Shown: one piece after another, positions 17,327 to 25,203 of the stretch
How positions within the stretch are numbered: the first letter of the stretch is position 1
How the letters are laid out: the number at the start of each line of letters is the position of its first letter
DNA from: Pedobacter sp. JY14-1
Lineage (GTDB): Bacteria; Bacteroidota; Bacteroidia; Sphingobacteriales; Sphingobacteriaceae
Length of the DNA stretch: 64,000 bases
Assembly: GCF_029269825.1 (NCBI RefSeq)
Contig: NZ_JARJHU010000001.1
Location: 597,786 to 661,785, forward strand
Direction of reading: 5' to 3'
Position numbers and translations under genes: made by a program
Notes under the pieces: generated by a model
What the model was told of the DNA's origin: nothing
The model's input: only the letters and a program-made list of their open reading frames with translations
Databases searched by the model: none

Positions 17327-19459
17327 ATGGCAAAGAATAAATCGTCTCATCTGGAACTTGTTTTAATTCAATTAATTAGTGATGTATTGGAAAAAAGCAA
17401 GCAGGAAGCACTTAATTACAAACAGGTTTCATCCAGGCTCAATATAAATGACCCCGCAGGCCGGGAAACGATACTGGAGCTCCTGAGGGAACAGGCACGC
17501 AAGGGCATTTTCCTTGAGCCCCAGAAGGGTAAGTTTAAGCTAAAGGACCTCAAAACCTTTGTAACCGGAAAGGTAGACATGACTGCTGATGGCTCGGCCT
17601 TTGTCATTCCCGACGATGAATTTGAGAAAGACATTTTCGTCTCGGCAAGGAAGCTGCATACGGCCCTGAACGGCGATCATGTTAAGGTATACATTTTCGC
17701 CAAAAAGAGCGGACGGAAGAATGAAGGCGAAGTAGTAGAGATCCTGAGCAGGGCAAAAATGGATTTCATCGGTGTGATCCGTATTTCGGAACGTTTTGCC
17801 TTTGTAAATGTAGACGACAAAAAAATGCTGCATGATATCTTCGTACCACTGACCGACCTTGGAGGTGCAAGGAACGGGCAAAAGGTGAAGGTGAGCATTT
17901 CGGAGTGGCCGGAAGGTGCAAAGAATCCTATCGGCACCATTACCGCTGTGCTGGGTGAGCAGGGTGAGAACAATACGGAAATGAATGCCATCCTGGCTCA
18001 ATACGGCTTTCCCCTGGCATTTCCTGCGGAGGTAGAAGCCGAGGCGGATGCAATCCGGGAGGAAATCCTACCACAGGACCTGAAAGGCCGGAAAGACTTT
18101 CGTGACACGGTTACATTCACTATAGATCCTGCGGATGCCAAGGATTTTGACGATGCCATTTCGTTTAAAAAATTGTCCAACGGAAATTATGAGATCGGTG
18201 TCCATATTGCTGATGTTTCGCATTATGTAACCCCTGGCAGTGCGCTGGACAAAGAGGCTTATGACAGGGCCACTTCGGTATACCTGGTAGACCGGGTGAT
18301 CCCGATGCTGCCGGAGCGGCTGAGCAATGGTGTCTGTTCCCTTCGTCCGAACGAGGATAAGCTTTGTTTTGCAGCTGTCTTTGAATTGGATGAAGGCGCA
18401 AATATGATCAGCGAATGGTTCGGGCGTACGGTGATCCACTCTGACCGCAGGTTCAGCTATGAAGAGGCACAGGAAGTCATTGAGGCCCGTTCAGGAAGTT
18501 ATGCCGATGAACTGCTGAAATTGAACGAACTGGCCCATATCCTGCGTGAGCGCAAGTTTAAGAATGGTGCGATCAGCTTTGAAAGTACGGAAGTAAAATT
18601 TAAACTGGATGATAACGGAAAGCCCCTGGGTGTTTATGTAAAGGAACGCAAGGACGCGCATAAACTGATTGAAGATTTTATGCTGCTGGCCAACCGCCGG
18701 GTGGCGGAGTTCGTCGCGAAAAAAGGTAAGGGAAAGAAGAAGTATACCTTTGTATACCGTTCGCATGATGCACCCAATATGGAAGCATTGAGCAGTTTTG
18801 CGTTGTTTGCGGCAAGATTTGGTTATAAGATCAATACCAAATCAGATAAGGAAATCGCCAAATCGCTCAATTACCTGATGGAAGACGTAGAAGGGAAGAA
18901 AGAACAGAACGTGCTTACTCAGCTGGCTATCCGTTCCATGGCCAAAGCCATCTATACCACCAAGAAATCCAGCCATTACGGACTCGCATTTGATTACTAC
19001 ACGCACTTCACTTCCCCCATTCGCCGCTATCCCGATGTAATGGTACACCGGCTGCTGGCAGCCTATCTCCATAACGAGAAATCGGCAAATGAGGAAGCTT
19101 ACGAAGCCGCCGCTTCCCATTCATCCACCATGGAAAAAAGAGCAGCAGATGCAGAACGTGCATCCATAAAATATAAGCAGGCTGAATACCTGGAGGAAAA
19201 CGTCGGTCAGGTATTTACAGGTATTATTTCTGGTGTTACCGAATGGGGTATGTATGTGGAAATCATAGAAAATAAATGCGAGGGTATGGTCAGGCTCAGA
19301 GATATCGCCGACGATTTCTACGTACTCGATGAGAAGAACTATTGCATCATCGGGCAGCGTAAGAAGAAGAAATACCAATTGGGGGACGAAGTAAAGATCA
19401 GGGTCAAAAAGGTAGACCTTGCCAAACGCCAGATTGATTTTTCCCTGGTGCAGGAATGA
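17327..19459 (+). CDS. rnr: Ribonuclease R
   Basis: The 710-residue product from the ATG at 17327 (the frame is open 42 bases further) has the RNase II/R order: N-terminal winged-helix and cold-shock domains, the RNB catalytic domain with the four-aspartate motif in TIDPADAKDFDDAIS, and a C-terminal S1 domain (VGQVFTGIISGVTEWGMYVEI). It is a 3'-to-5' exoribonuclease that can degrade structured RNA. The adjacent polyprenyl synthase gene starts 57 bases after its stop on the same strand, so they may share a transcript. Confidence 0.94.
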   Translation: MAKNKSSHLELVLIQLISDVLEKSKQEALNYKQVSSRLNINDPAGRETILELLREQARKGIFLEPQKGKFKLKDLKTFVTGKVDMTADGSAFVIPDDEFEKDIFVSARKLHTALNGDHVKVYIFAKKSGRKNEGEVVEILSRAKMDFIGVIRISERFAFVNVDDKKMLHDIFVPLTDLGGARNGQKVKVSISEWPEGAKNPIGTITAVLGEQGENNTEMNAILAQYGFPLAFPAEVEAEADAIREEILPQDLKGRKDFRDTVTFTIDPADAKDFDDAISFKKLSNGNYEIGVHIADVSHYVTPGSALDKEAYDRATSVYLVDRVIPMLPERLSNGVCSLRPNEDKLCFAAVFELDEGANMISEWFGRTVIHSDRRFSYEEAQEVIEARSGSYADELLKLNELAHILRERKFKNGAISFESTEVKFKLDDNGKPLGVYVKERKDAHKLIEDFMLLANRRVAEFVAKKGKGKKKYTFVYRSHDAPNMEALSSFALFAARFGYKINTKSDKEIAKSLNYLMEDVEGKKEQNVLTQLAIRSMAKAIYTTKKSSHYGLAFDYYTHFTSPIRRYPDVMVHRLLAAYLHNEKSANEEAYEAAASHSSTMEKRAADAERASIKYKQAEYLEENVGQVFTGIISGVTEWGMYVEIIENKCEGMVRLRDIADDFYVLDEKNYCIIGQRKKKKYQLGDEVKIRVKKVDLAKRQIDFSLVQE

Positions 19460-19516
19460 TCCGGACAATACCTCACAGCACATATAAGACCAGACAACAT
19501 ACCACAACAGAATAGC

Positions 19517-20482
19517 ATGCACGCGCCGTCAGAACTACTGAAGTATATCGAAAAAGCCATTGAATCCACCAAATACCCCCAATATCCACGTAACTTATAC
19601 GAACCGATCAGTTACATCATGAATCTCGGCGGCAAGCGCCTGAGGCCGATCATGCTCCTCATGTCTGCTGAGCTTTTTGGCTGCGATCCGGAAAAGGCTG
19701 TTCCTGCCGCCATGGCCATTGAGACCTTTCATAATTTTACACTGATCCATGATGATATTATGGACAATGCACCACTCAGAAGAGGACGCCAGACTGTTCA
19801 TGAAAAATGGAACAGCAATACTGCAATCCTTAGTGGGGATGTGATGATGGTAGAGGCCAATAAACACATTACCAACGTACACATTTCTGTCCTGAAACCG
19901 GCGTTAGACACCTTTAATGCTACCGCCCAGGGTGTTTGTGAAGGACAGCAGCTTGATATGGACTTTGAGGCCCGGGATGACGTCAGTATCCCGGAATACA
20001 TCAATATGATCAGGCTTAAAACAGCGGTGCTGGTAGGTGGGGCGATGAAGCTTGGTGCTATCGTTGCCAATGCAACCGAACAGGAAGCAGAACTCATTTA
20101 CCGTTTCGGAGAGGATCTGGGCATTGCCTTTCAGTTGCAGGACGATATTCTGGACGTTTATGGCGATCCTAAAAAGTTCGGAAAACAAGTAGGAGGAGAT
20201 ATCATCTCGGATAAAAAGACATTTTTGAGGCTGAAATTGCAGGAACTGGCCGGTAATACTGATTTAACAGCCCTCGATCTGAACGTTAATCTTAGCCCGG
20301 AAGAAAAAATACGATCTGTTACAGTCCTGTATAATCAATATATGGTAAGGGAACAGGCAGAGACACTGATGAAATCATACCTTGATTCAGCTTTTGCGGC
20401 ACTGGGACAGATCAATGTACCGGCAGCGCGCAAACATGAACTGACCATACTCGCGAACGAACTGATGAACCGGGAAAGTTAA
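19517..20482 (+). CDS. Trans-type polyprenyl diphosphate synthase
   Basis: This 321-residue protein has both aspartate-rich motifs of E-isoprenyl diphosphate synthases: DDIMD at residues 79-83 (in IHDDIMDNAPLRRG) and DDILD at 209-213 (in QLQDDILDVYGD). It lengthens prenyl diphosphates with isopentenyl diphosphate to supply carotenoids, quinone side chains or cell-wall carriers. The chain length is not certain: it lacks the two-residue insertion typical of bacterial farnesyl synthases, and a Phe lies five residues ahead of the first motif. It follows rnr closely and is closed by a strong hairpin terminator 16 bases after the stop. Confidence 0.9.
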   Translation: MHAPSELLKYIEKAIESTKYPQYPRNLYEPISYIMNLGGKRLRPIMLLMSAELFGCDPEKAVPAAMAIETFHNFTLIHDDIMDNAPLRRGRQTVHEKWNSNTAILSGDVMMVEANKHITNVHISVLKPALDTFNATAQGVCEGQQLDMDFEARDDVSIPEYINMIRLKTAVLVGGAMKLGAIVANATEQEAELIYRFGEDLGIAFQLQDDILDVYGDPKKFGKQVGGDIISDKKTFLRLKLQELAGNTDLTALDLNVNLSPEEKIRSVTVLYNQYMVREQAETLMKSYLDSAFAALGQINVPAARKHELTILANELMNRES

Positions 20483-20498
20483 ACCTATATATAAAAAA

Positions 20499-20534
20499 AG
20501 GCCCCTGATTGATATCATCAGGGGCCTTTTTTTT
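20499..20534. terminator. Bidirectional rho-independent terminator
   Basis: An 11-bp stem (AGGCCCCTGAT with ATCAGGGGCCT), seven-base loop, T9 on the right and A7 on the left. It serves the + strand polyprenyl synthase unit and the - strand rplU-rpmA unit, which converge here. Confidence 0.9.
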
Positions 20535-20541
20535 TCCGGAA

Positions 20542-20961
20542 TTACTCAGCAGATGGTGCTTCTTCTGCAGCAGTTGCTTCAGCTTTAGCCGCTTTCTTAG
20601 CAACAGTCTTTTTAGCTGGCGCCTTTTCTTCAGTAACCTCAGCAACAACCTCGGCTTTAGCAGCTTTCTTTGCAGGAGCAGCCTTTTCAACCACTTCCTT
20701 AACAACAGCAGCAGGCACTACAGAAACATAAGATTTGTTGTCTGTTTTCTTCTTGAATATTACTGTACCGTCAACCAGCGCAAACAGGGTATGATCCTTA
20801 CCGATACCCACACCTTTGTCCGGATGATGTTTTGTGCCACGCTGACGCACCAGGATATTACCAGCAATGGCTTCCTGTCCGCCAAAAATTTTGATACCTA
20901 AACGCTTGCTGTGCGACTCACGTCCGTTCTTCGAACTACCGGCTCCTTTCTTATGTGCCAT
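20542..20961 (-). CDS. rpmA: 50S ribosomal protein L27 with long basic C-terminal tail
   Basis: The first 85 or so residues are a complete L27 ([16 protein letters not shown] at the start, then the [21 protein letters not shown] core), with no cleavable N-terminal extension of the Firmicutes type. L27 is usually 85-95 residues, but this one is 139: the extra 50 residues are a Lys/Ala/Pro/Glu-rich tail with repeated PAKK and AKAE units. The tail follows the core with no frameshift. L27 reaches the peptidyl-transferase centre with its N-terminus, so the tail would extend on the outer side. It follows rplU by 52 bases, the standard order. Confidence 0.92.
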   Translation of the reverse strand: MAHKKGAGSSKNGRESHSKRLGIKIFGGQEAIAGNILVRQRGTKHHPDKGVGIGKDHTLFALVDGTVIFKKKTDNKSYVSVVPAAVVKEVVEKAAPAKKAAKAEVVAEVTEEKAPAKKTVAKKAAKAEATAAEEAPSAE

Positions 20962-21013
20962 TTTCTTTTATTTTTATATTACCCGACAGACAGGCAATCT
21001 TGTGAACAATTGA

Positions 21014-21325
21014 TTATAAACTAATACCAGAGATCTGAATTTTTGTAAATTGCTGACGGTGACCGTTTTTCTTCTTGTAACCTTTTCTGCGTTTCTTTTT
21101 GAAAACGATTACTTTGTCACCTTTCAAATGAGACACGATCTTAGCCGAAACTTTAGCACCGTTCAATGCAGGAGCACCTACAGAGATCTTACCGCCATCA
21201 TCAACCAACAATACATTGTCAAATTCAATACTAGCGCCTTCATCTCCCTGTAAACGGTGTACAAAAAGATGCTGGTCTTTTGCAACTTTGAATTGCTGTC
21301 CTGCTATATTTACTATTGCGTACAT
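21014..21325 (-). CDS. rplU: 50S ribosomal protein L21
   Basis: At 103 residues this is normal L21 length, beginning [14 protein letters not shown] and containing the conserved [23 protein letters not shown] region near the C-terminus that contacts 23S rRNA. It is the first gene of the rplU-rpmA unit. A near-perfect Bacteroidota -7 box lies 45 bases ahead of its ATG. The gene order and spacing are those expected of a housekeeping operon. Confidence 0.95.
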   Translation of the reverse strand: MYAIVNIAGQQFKVAKDQHLFVHRLQGDEGASIEFDNVLLVDDGGKISVGAPALNGAKVSAKIVSHLKGDKVIVFKKKRRKGYKKKNGHRQQFTKIQISGISL

Positions 21326-21369
21326 TGTTAAATAGTTATTTGTATAAAAGTTTATTTTTTAACGAGGTG

Positions 21370-21377
21370 CAAATATA
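21370..21377 (-). promoter_or_regulatory. Probable -7 box of the rplU-rpmA promoter
   Basis: TATATTTG read on the - strand matches the Bacteroidota -7 consensus TAnnTTTG exactly. No clear TTTG is present at the -33 position, so the call rests on the -7 box and its place upstream of a ribosomal operon. The predicted start is near 21363, giving a leader of about 38 nt. Confidence 0.5.
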
Positions 21378-21415
21378 GAATTATTTTCTTATAAAAAAGA
21401 AGCTACGCTATTATA

Positions 21416-21925
21416 TTATTTACCAGAGTAACGTTCCTCTGCATCATTGATCGATTGCGCAACCAGTTTTTGCATCTGAAAAGCAACATCTCTCAGCTTT
21501 GGTATTTCGTTATAGTCCGACATAAAGATCACTTTCTTACTTTTGCGCTTGTAGTTGAACTGAATCTCGTAACGCAGAATCCTACCGGATCGGACATCCT
21601 CATCCTGGTTAGCGATCACCTCCGGAAAATTCCATAACCCGAGTTCATTTGCTTTACTGTGCAGATAGATGATGTCGTTGCTCCTGAGCTTCACATTGGT
21701 TTTGATCAGCGAATCTCTTTCATCCAGATACTGATAGTTCCCGGTGGCCGAATCATAAAAATTGTCCAGCTTTGCCCCTACTCCCCACCGGTATTGAAGC
21801 GATACGAATTCACTGGACTTAAATGGCGCGTTTTTGATCATCGGCGTATAGTAGATCACGCAGTAAATAATAAACGGTACCGCTATGGTCAGCGCAAGAA
21901 AGATCTTTTTCCCTTTATTCGTCAT
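21416..21925 (-). CDS. Membrane-anchored protein of unknown function
   Basis: A 169-residue protein with a single N-terminal hydrophobic helix (residues 8-29, FLALTIAVPFIIYCVIYYTPM), either an uncleaved anchor or a signal peptide. The rest is soluble, mixed alpha/beta, with many charged residues and no motif I can name. It would face the periplasm. It lies 9 bases after the stop of the symporter gene on the same strand, so the two are probably co-transcribed and may work together. No catalytic residues are evident. Confidence 0.65.
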   Translation of the reverse strand: MTNKGKKIFLALTIAVPFIIYCVIYYTPMIKNAPFKSSEFVSLQYRWGVGAKLDNFYDSATGNYQYLDERDSLIKTNVKLRSNDIIYLHSKANELGLWNFPEVIANQDEDVRSGRILRYEIQFNYKRKSKKVIFMSDYNEIPKLRDVAFQMQKLVAQSINDAEERYSGK

Positions 21926-21934
21926 ATGTTGTTT

Positions 21935-23335
21935 TTAACTTTGGTCTCTCAATTCATCCGGTCCCGTCAGTTCACCTTCCCACTTGCTCACCACCGCTGT
22001 GGCCAGGCTATTACCGATCACATTAGTTGCTGAACGTCCCATATCGAGCAACGGATCGATACCGATTAACAAGGCCAGACCGGCCTCAGGTATATTAAAA
22101 GTCGCGATCGTACCGGCAATTACCACCAGTGAGGCCCTCGGCACACCTGCAATCCCCTTACTGGTGAGCATCAGGATAAGCAGCATCGTGATCTGCTGCT
22201 CAAACCCCAGATGAATACCGTAAGACTGCGCGATAAATAAAGAGGCAAAGGTCATATAAAGCATGGAACCATCCAGGTTAAAGGAATAGCCAAGCGGCAA
22301 TACAAAACTTACTATTTTGTTCTTACAGCCAAAACGTTCCAGTTGTTGCATCGTTTTCGGATACGCCGCCTCACTGCTGGCAGTACTAAAGGCCAGTACA
22401 GCAGGTTCCTTCATCCGGCTGACCAGGTTCAATACACGTTTACCCAGGATAAAGAAGCCGATAAGAATCAGGAGCCCCCACAACAGCAACATGGTGAAAT
22501 AGAATTCACCGATAAACAAAGCATAAGTGGAAAGTACCCCAAGACCTTGCTTGGCGACTATAGCTGACATTGCACCGAAGACGGCGAATGGTGCAAAGTT
22601 CATAACATAACCCGTCATTTTCAGGATAACGTGGGCTACCGAATCGAAAAAATGGATCACCACCTCACCCTTTTCCCCTATAGCAGCCGTAGCAATACCA
22701 AAAAACAGGGAAAACACAACAATCTGCAATATCTCGTTGGTAGCCATGGCTTCTGCCATACTTTTGGGAAAAATATGGGAAATGAAGTCTTTTAACGATA
22801 AGGCTGTCTGCTTAATGCCGGTATCGAAGGTATCCGCAGGAAGCGGCAGGTGCATATGCTCACCGGGCCTGAAAATATTGACCATGATCAGCCCAAGTAC
22901 CAGGGAAAGCAGTGAAGCACTGACAAACCAGAGCATAGTCTTGCCTCCGATACGGCCAACAGCTTTAATATCACCTACTTTAGCCACTCCTACAACCAAT
23001 GTGGAAAATACAAGGGGCGCCACGATCATCTTGATCAGCCTCAGGAAAATATCGCTGAGCAACGTAAGCGGTTCCAGCCTTTTTTCCCGCAGCATTTCGC
23101 TCTCTTTCCTGAGCTGCAAAGCAGACGAAAGCTCTGTTTTCAATTCCCTGTAAACCGAAGTAGTGGTGTCAGTCAGCTGCTCAAGTTTCAGGTCAGCCGA
23201 TGCAATCCTTGCATTAGCTGCTGCAATACTGTCATTCTGTACACCGATGACCACTACGTTCAGGTAATAGCCAAGCAGTACACCCAGTACAAGGGCCAGA
23301 AAAATAAAGAACGTTAAACGGTTATTCTTAAGCAT
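21935..23335 (-). CDS. Dicarboxylate/amino acid:cation symporter (DAACS family)
   Basis: The 466-residue product from the ATG at 23335 has the marks of GltP/DctA-type sodium or proton symporters: a serine-rich loop (STASSEAAYPKT), PLGYSFNLDGSMLYM, and GRSATNVIGNSLA near the end. It imports C4-dicarboxylates or acidic amino acids. An oddity is a stretch of about 55 hydrophilic, helical residues between the first and second membrane segments (roughly 27-85), longer than in typical members and perhaps a periplasmic coiled coil. The frame open to 23389 adds 18 residues before the first helix, and I do not consider them real. The small anchored protein gene follows at 9 bases. Confidence 0.87.
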   Translation of the reverse strand: MLKNNRLTFFIFLALVLGVLLGYYLNVVVIGVQNDSIAAANARIASADLKLEQLTDTTTSVYRELKTELSSALQLRKESEMLREKRLEPLTLLSDIFLRLIKMIVAPLVFSTLVVGVAKVGDIKAVGRIGGKTMLWFVSASLLSLVLGLIMVNIFRPGEHMHLPLPADTFDTGIKQTALSLKDFISHIFPKSMAEAMATNEILQIVVFSLFFGIATAAIGEKGEVVIHFFDSVAHVILKMTGYVMNFAPFAVFGAMSAIVAKQGLGVLSTYALFIGEFYFTMLLLWGLLILIGFFILGKRVLNLVSRMKEPAVLAFSTASSEAAYPKTMQQLERFGCKNKIVSFVLPLGYSFNLDGSMLYMTFASLFIAQSYGIHLGFEQQITMLLILMLTSKGIAGVPRASLVVIAGTIATFNIPEAGLALLIGIDPLLDMGRSATNVIGNSLATAVVSKWEGELTGPDELRDQS

Positions 23336-23423
23336 ACAGGGTGTAAAACTACAATATTTTTTTGCACTTTCGCAGTAACAAATTGGCATCTTCTGCCCTC
23401 TAAAACCATAATAACCTTACATT

Positions 23424-23921
23424 TTGGAAAAAAAGGACCAGTTATTCAAACAAATTTTCGAAAGCAACTCCAAAAAGATATTCCATTTGTGCTATGGCTA
23501 CACCGGTGACGAGGATGCGGCAAATGACCTTTTACAGGAAACTTTTCTGAAAGTCTGGCAGAACCTAGACAAATTCCGCAACAAATCCCTCATTTCCACC
23601 TGGATATACAGGATTGCAGTCAATACCTGTCTCACCTATCTCCGATCGGAAAAACGTCAGGCGAAAGATGAACTGACAGATAATATCATTGAAAACCGGC
23701 CAGAGGAGTTTTCAGAAAAAAATGAGCAGATCGCTTTACTTTATAAGTGCATCTCAAAACTAGAAGAAAACGATCGTCTGATCATTACCATGGTACTTGA
23801 TGAGTTACCATACACAGAGATTGCCGACATTTCAGGTATCAGCGAAGGCAACCTTCGCGTAAAAATTCACCGCATTAAGCAAAAATTAACAGAATTATAT
23901 AATCAGCATGCAAGAATTTGA
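23424..23921 (+). CDS. ECF-type RNA polymerase sigma factor
   Basis: A 165-residue sigma-70 family protein with region 2 (DEDAANDLLQETFLKVWQNL, then STWIYRIAVNTCL) and region 4 (LPYTEIADISGISEGNLRVKIHRIKQKL). The only start codon that keeps the normal N-terminus is TTG at 23424. Its end overlaps by 14 bases the start of a membrane protein gene, so the two are translationally coupled, the usual arrangement for a sigma factor and the protein that holds it at the membrane. No target promoter can be assigned from this window. Confidence 0.9.
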   Translation: MEKKDQLFKQIFESNSKKIFHLCYGYTGDEDAANDLLQETFLKVWQNLDKFRNKSLISTWIYRIAVNTCLTYLRSEKRQAKDELTDNIIENRPEEFSEKNEQIALLYKCISKLEENDRLIITMVLDELPYTEIADISGISEGNLRVKIHRIKQKLTELYNQHARI

Positions 23922-24504
23922 TCACATACAATCGCTTTGGCAATCGCACTCCGTAGAAGTAAAGATATCTTCTGAGGAAATGCTCGCCCAGGCAAAGAAA
24001 GAGGTCGCTGCTGTCCGCAACAGGTCATTGCTGAACATCTGCGGCATGGTTCTGTCGTTCGTTGCCTTTGTCACACTCCTCTTTGTTTTCCAGTCAGGCT
24101 CATGGGCAACAAACACAGGGCTTATCGTTATTATCGTTTCTGTAGCCGTTTCGACCCTGATCCTATACCAGGACTACCGAATCATTGCGAACAGTGATTT
24201 CACCGTTCATCCTGCCGAGTTCCTGCTAAAACTTAAAGCTTATCAGCTCAACAAGTTCAGAATTTACAACCGCTTATACTGGCTCTACGCACTGGCACTT
24301 TCGTTAGGCTCAATACTCTATTTTTATGACACGCTTTCTACCCTGAATATTTTACTTCAGATAGCCATCAGTGTCTTCACCGTTTTCTGGATGGTGCTCT
24401 GTGCAACTGTATTGCGCAGGTCCTATATCAAGCGGGAGAAGGAACGCATTGACCTGCTGATTGAAAAGATCGAAAGGATCAGCGGGCAACTGAAAGGCCA
24501 GTAA
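23908..24504 (+). CDS. Four-helix membrane protein, candidate anti-sigma factor
   Basis: The 198-residue protein has a soluble N-terminal helix of about 40 residues (QSLWQSHSVEVKISSEEML), four hydrophobic segments in two pairs (about 43-62, 70-88, 127-145, 150-170) and a charged cytoplasmic tail. It lacks the HxxxCxxC zinc-binding anti-sigma motif and any FecR domain. Its gene begins inside the sigma factor gene. Position alone suggests that it binds that sigma factor through the N-terminal helix; no sequence motif proves it. A hairpin follows its stop codon. Confidence 0.7.
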   Translation: MQEFDHIQSLWQSHSVEVKISSEEMLAQAKKEVAAVRNRSLLNICGMVLSFVAFVTLLFVFQSGSWATNTGLIVIIVSVAVSTLILYQDYRIIANSDFTVHPAEFLLKLKAYQLNKFRIYNRLYWLYALALSLGSILYFYDTLSTLNILLQIAISVFTVFWMVLCATVLRRSYIKREKERIDLLIEKIERISGQLKGQ

Positions 24505-24507
24505 AAA

Positions 24508-24532
24508 GGCTGTCCCGTAATTCAGGACAGCC
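24508..24532. terminator. Hairpin after the sigma/membrane-protein pair
   Basis: An 8-bp perfect stem (GGCTGTCC with GGACAGCC) and nine-base loop start 4 bases after the stop codon. No T run follows on the + strand, while on the - strand the stem is followed by TTTTTA, so it may better terminate transcription from the right. Confidence 0.5.
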
Positions 24533-24588
24533 CCAATTATTAACTAACCCGTCAATCCATCCGGATCTTTCAGGGTATGCTTTTTGGC

Positions 24589-25023
24589 TCAGGCAGAAAA
24601 CTTACTGATCTGTGTGATCTTCCAACGTCCTTTCCTGTCCTTCTCAATGGTCACAAAATGCTGCTGCACAAATTCGGGAAAACTGAAATCGATACGGGCA
24701 GTAACCGTATCGTCACTTGCTGAAAGTATCTTATAGTCTGCCTTGCAGTTCATCTCCACACCTCCCGAACGCTTATAGAAGGCAACAAGATCATTTTTAC
24801 TCTGGGTAATGACCTGGGCACCCCGGTTCAGCCGGATGACTGCCCCGGGATTAAGTACTGCATTAAGTAAGCCGGCATCCCCGAATTTGTTTGCATTGAC
24901 GAAGGCCTCAATCACATTGTTCGCAGATGTATTCACCTTAGCCAGCGGCTGGCTTTCCCCGGCCAGCAGGCCCGGTGCCGACAGATAAAGTACGACAGCG
25001 GCCATAAATATTTTCCTTTTCAT
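24589..25023 (-). CDS. Secreted NTF2-like (SnoaL-type) protein
   Basis: From the ATG at 25023 the protein has 144 residues with a cleavable signal peptide (KRKIFMAAVVLYLSAPGLLAG). The mature part has the helix-then-sheet pattern of small NTF2-like proteins: INNVIEAFVNANKFGDAGLL-type helix with stretches such as LLNAVLNPGAVIRLNRGAQVI, and a last strand FVTIEKDRKGRWKITQISKFS. These proteins bind small ligands or act as simple enzymes, and the role here is unknown. The frame upstream to 25074 would place residues ahead of the signal peptide and is not used. It is divergent from the sensor kinase gene, with 180 bases between the two starts. Confidence 0.75.
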   Translation of the reverse strand: MKRKIFMAAVVLYLSAPGLLAGESQPLAKVNTSANNVIEAFVNANKFGDAGLLNAVLNPGAVIRLNRGAQVITQSKNDLVAFYKRSGGVEMNCKADYKILSASDDTVTARIDFSFPEFVQQHFVTIEKDRKGRWKITQISKFSA

Positions 25024-25203
25024 AATGGTTATAATTTCAGGTACGTAACATGAGGTAAATTTACCCGGCCACATCTGAGCTTTCTTCCCCCCTGCCGGGG
25101 TATATTTCCGGAAATGCCCAATATCCCCTTCAAAGGGTTATTTTTAGTCGTATCTTAATCAATATATTTACCCGGTTAACGTAACTGTAGCCTGTGCTGT
25201 ATT

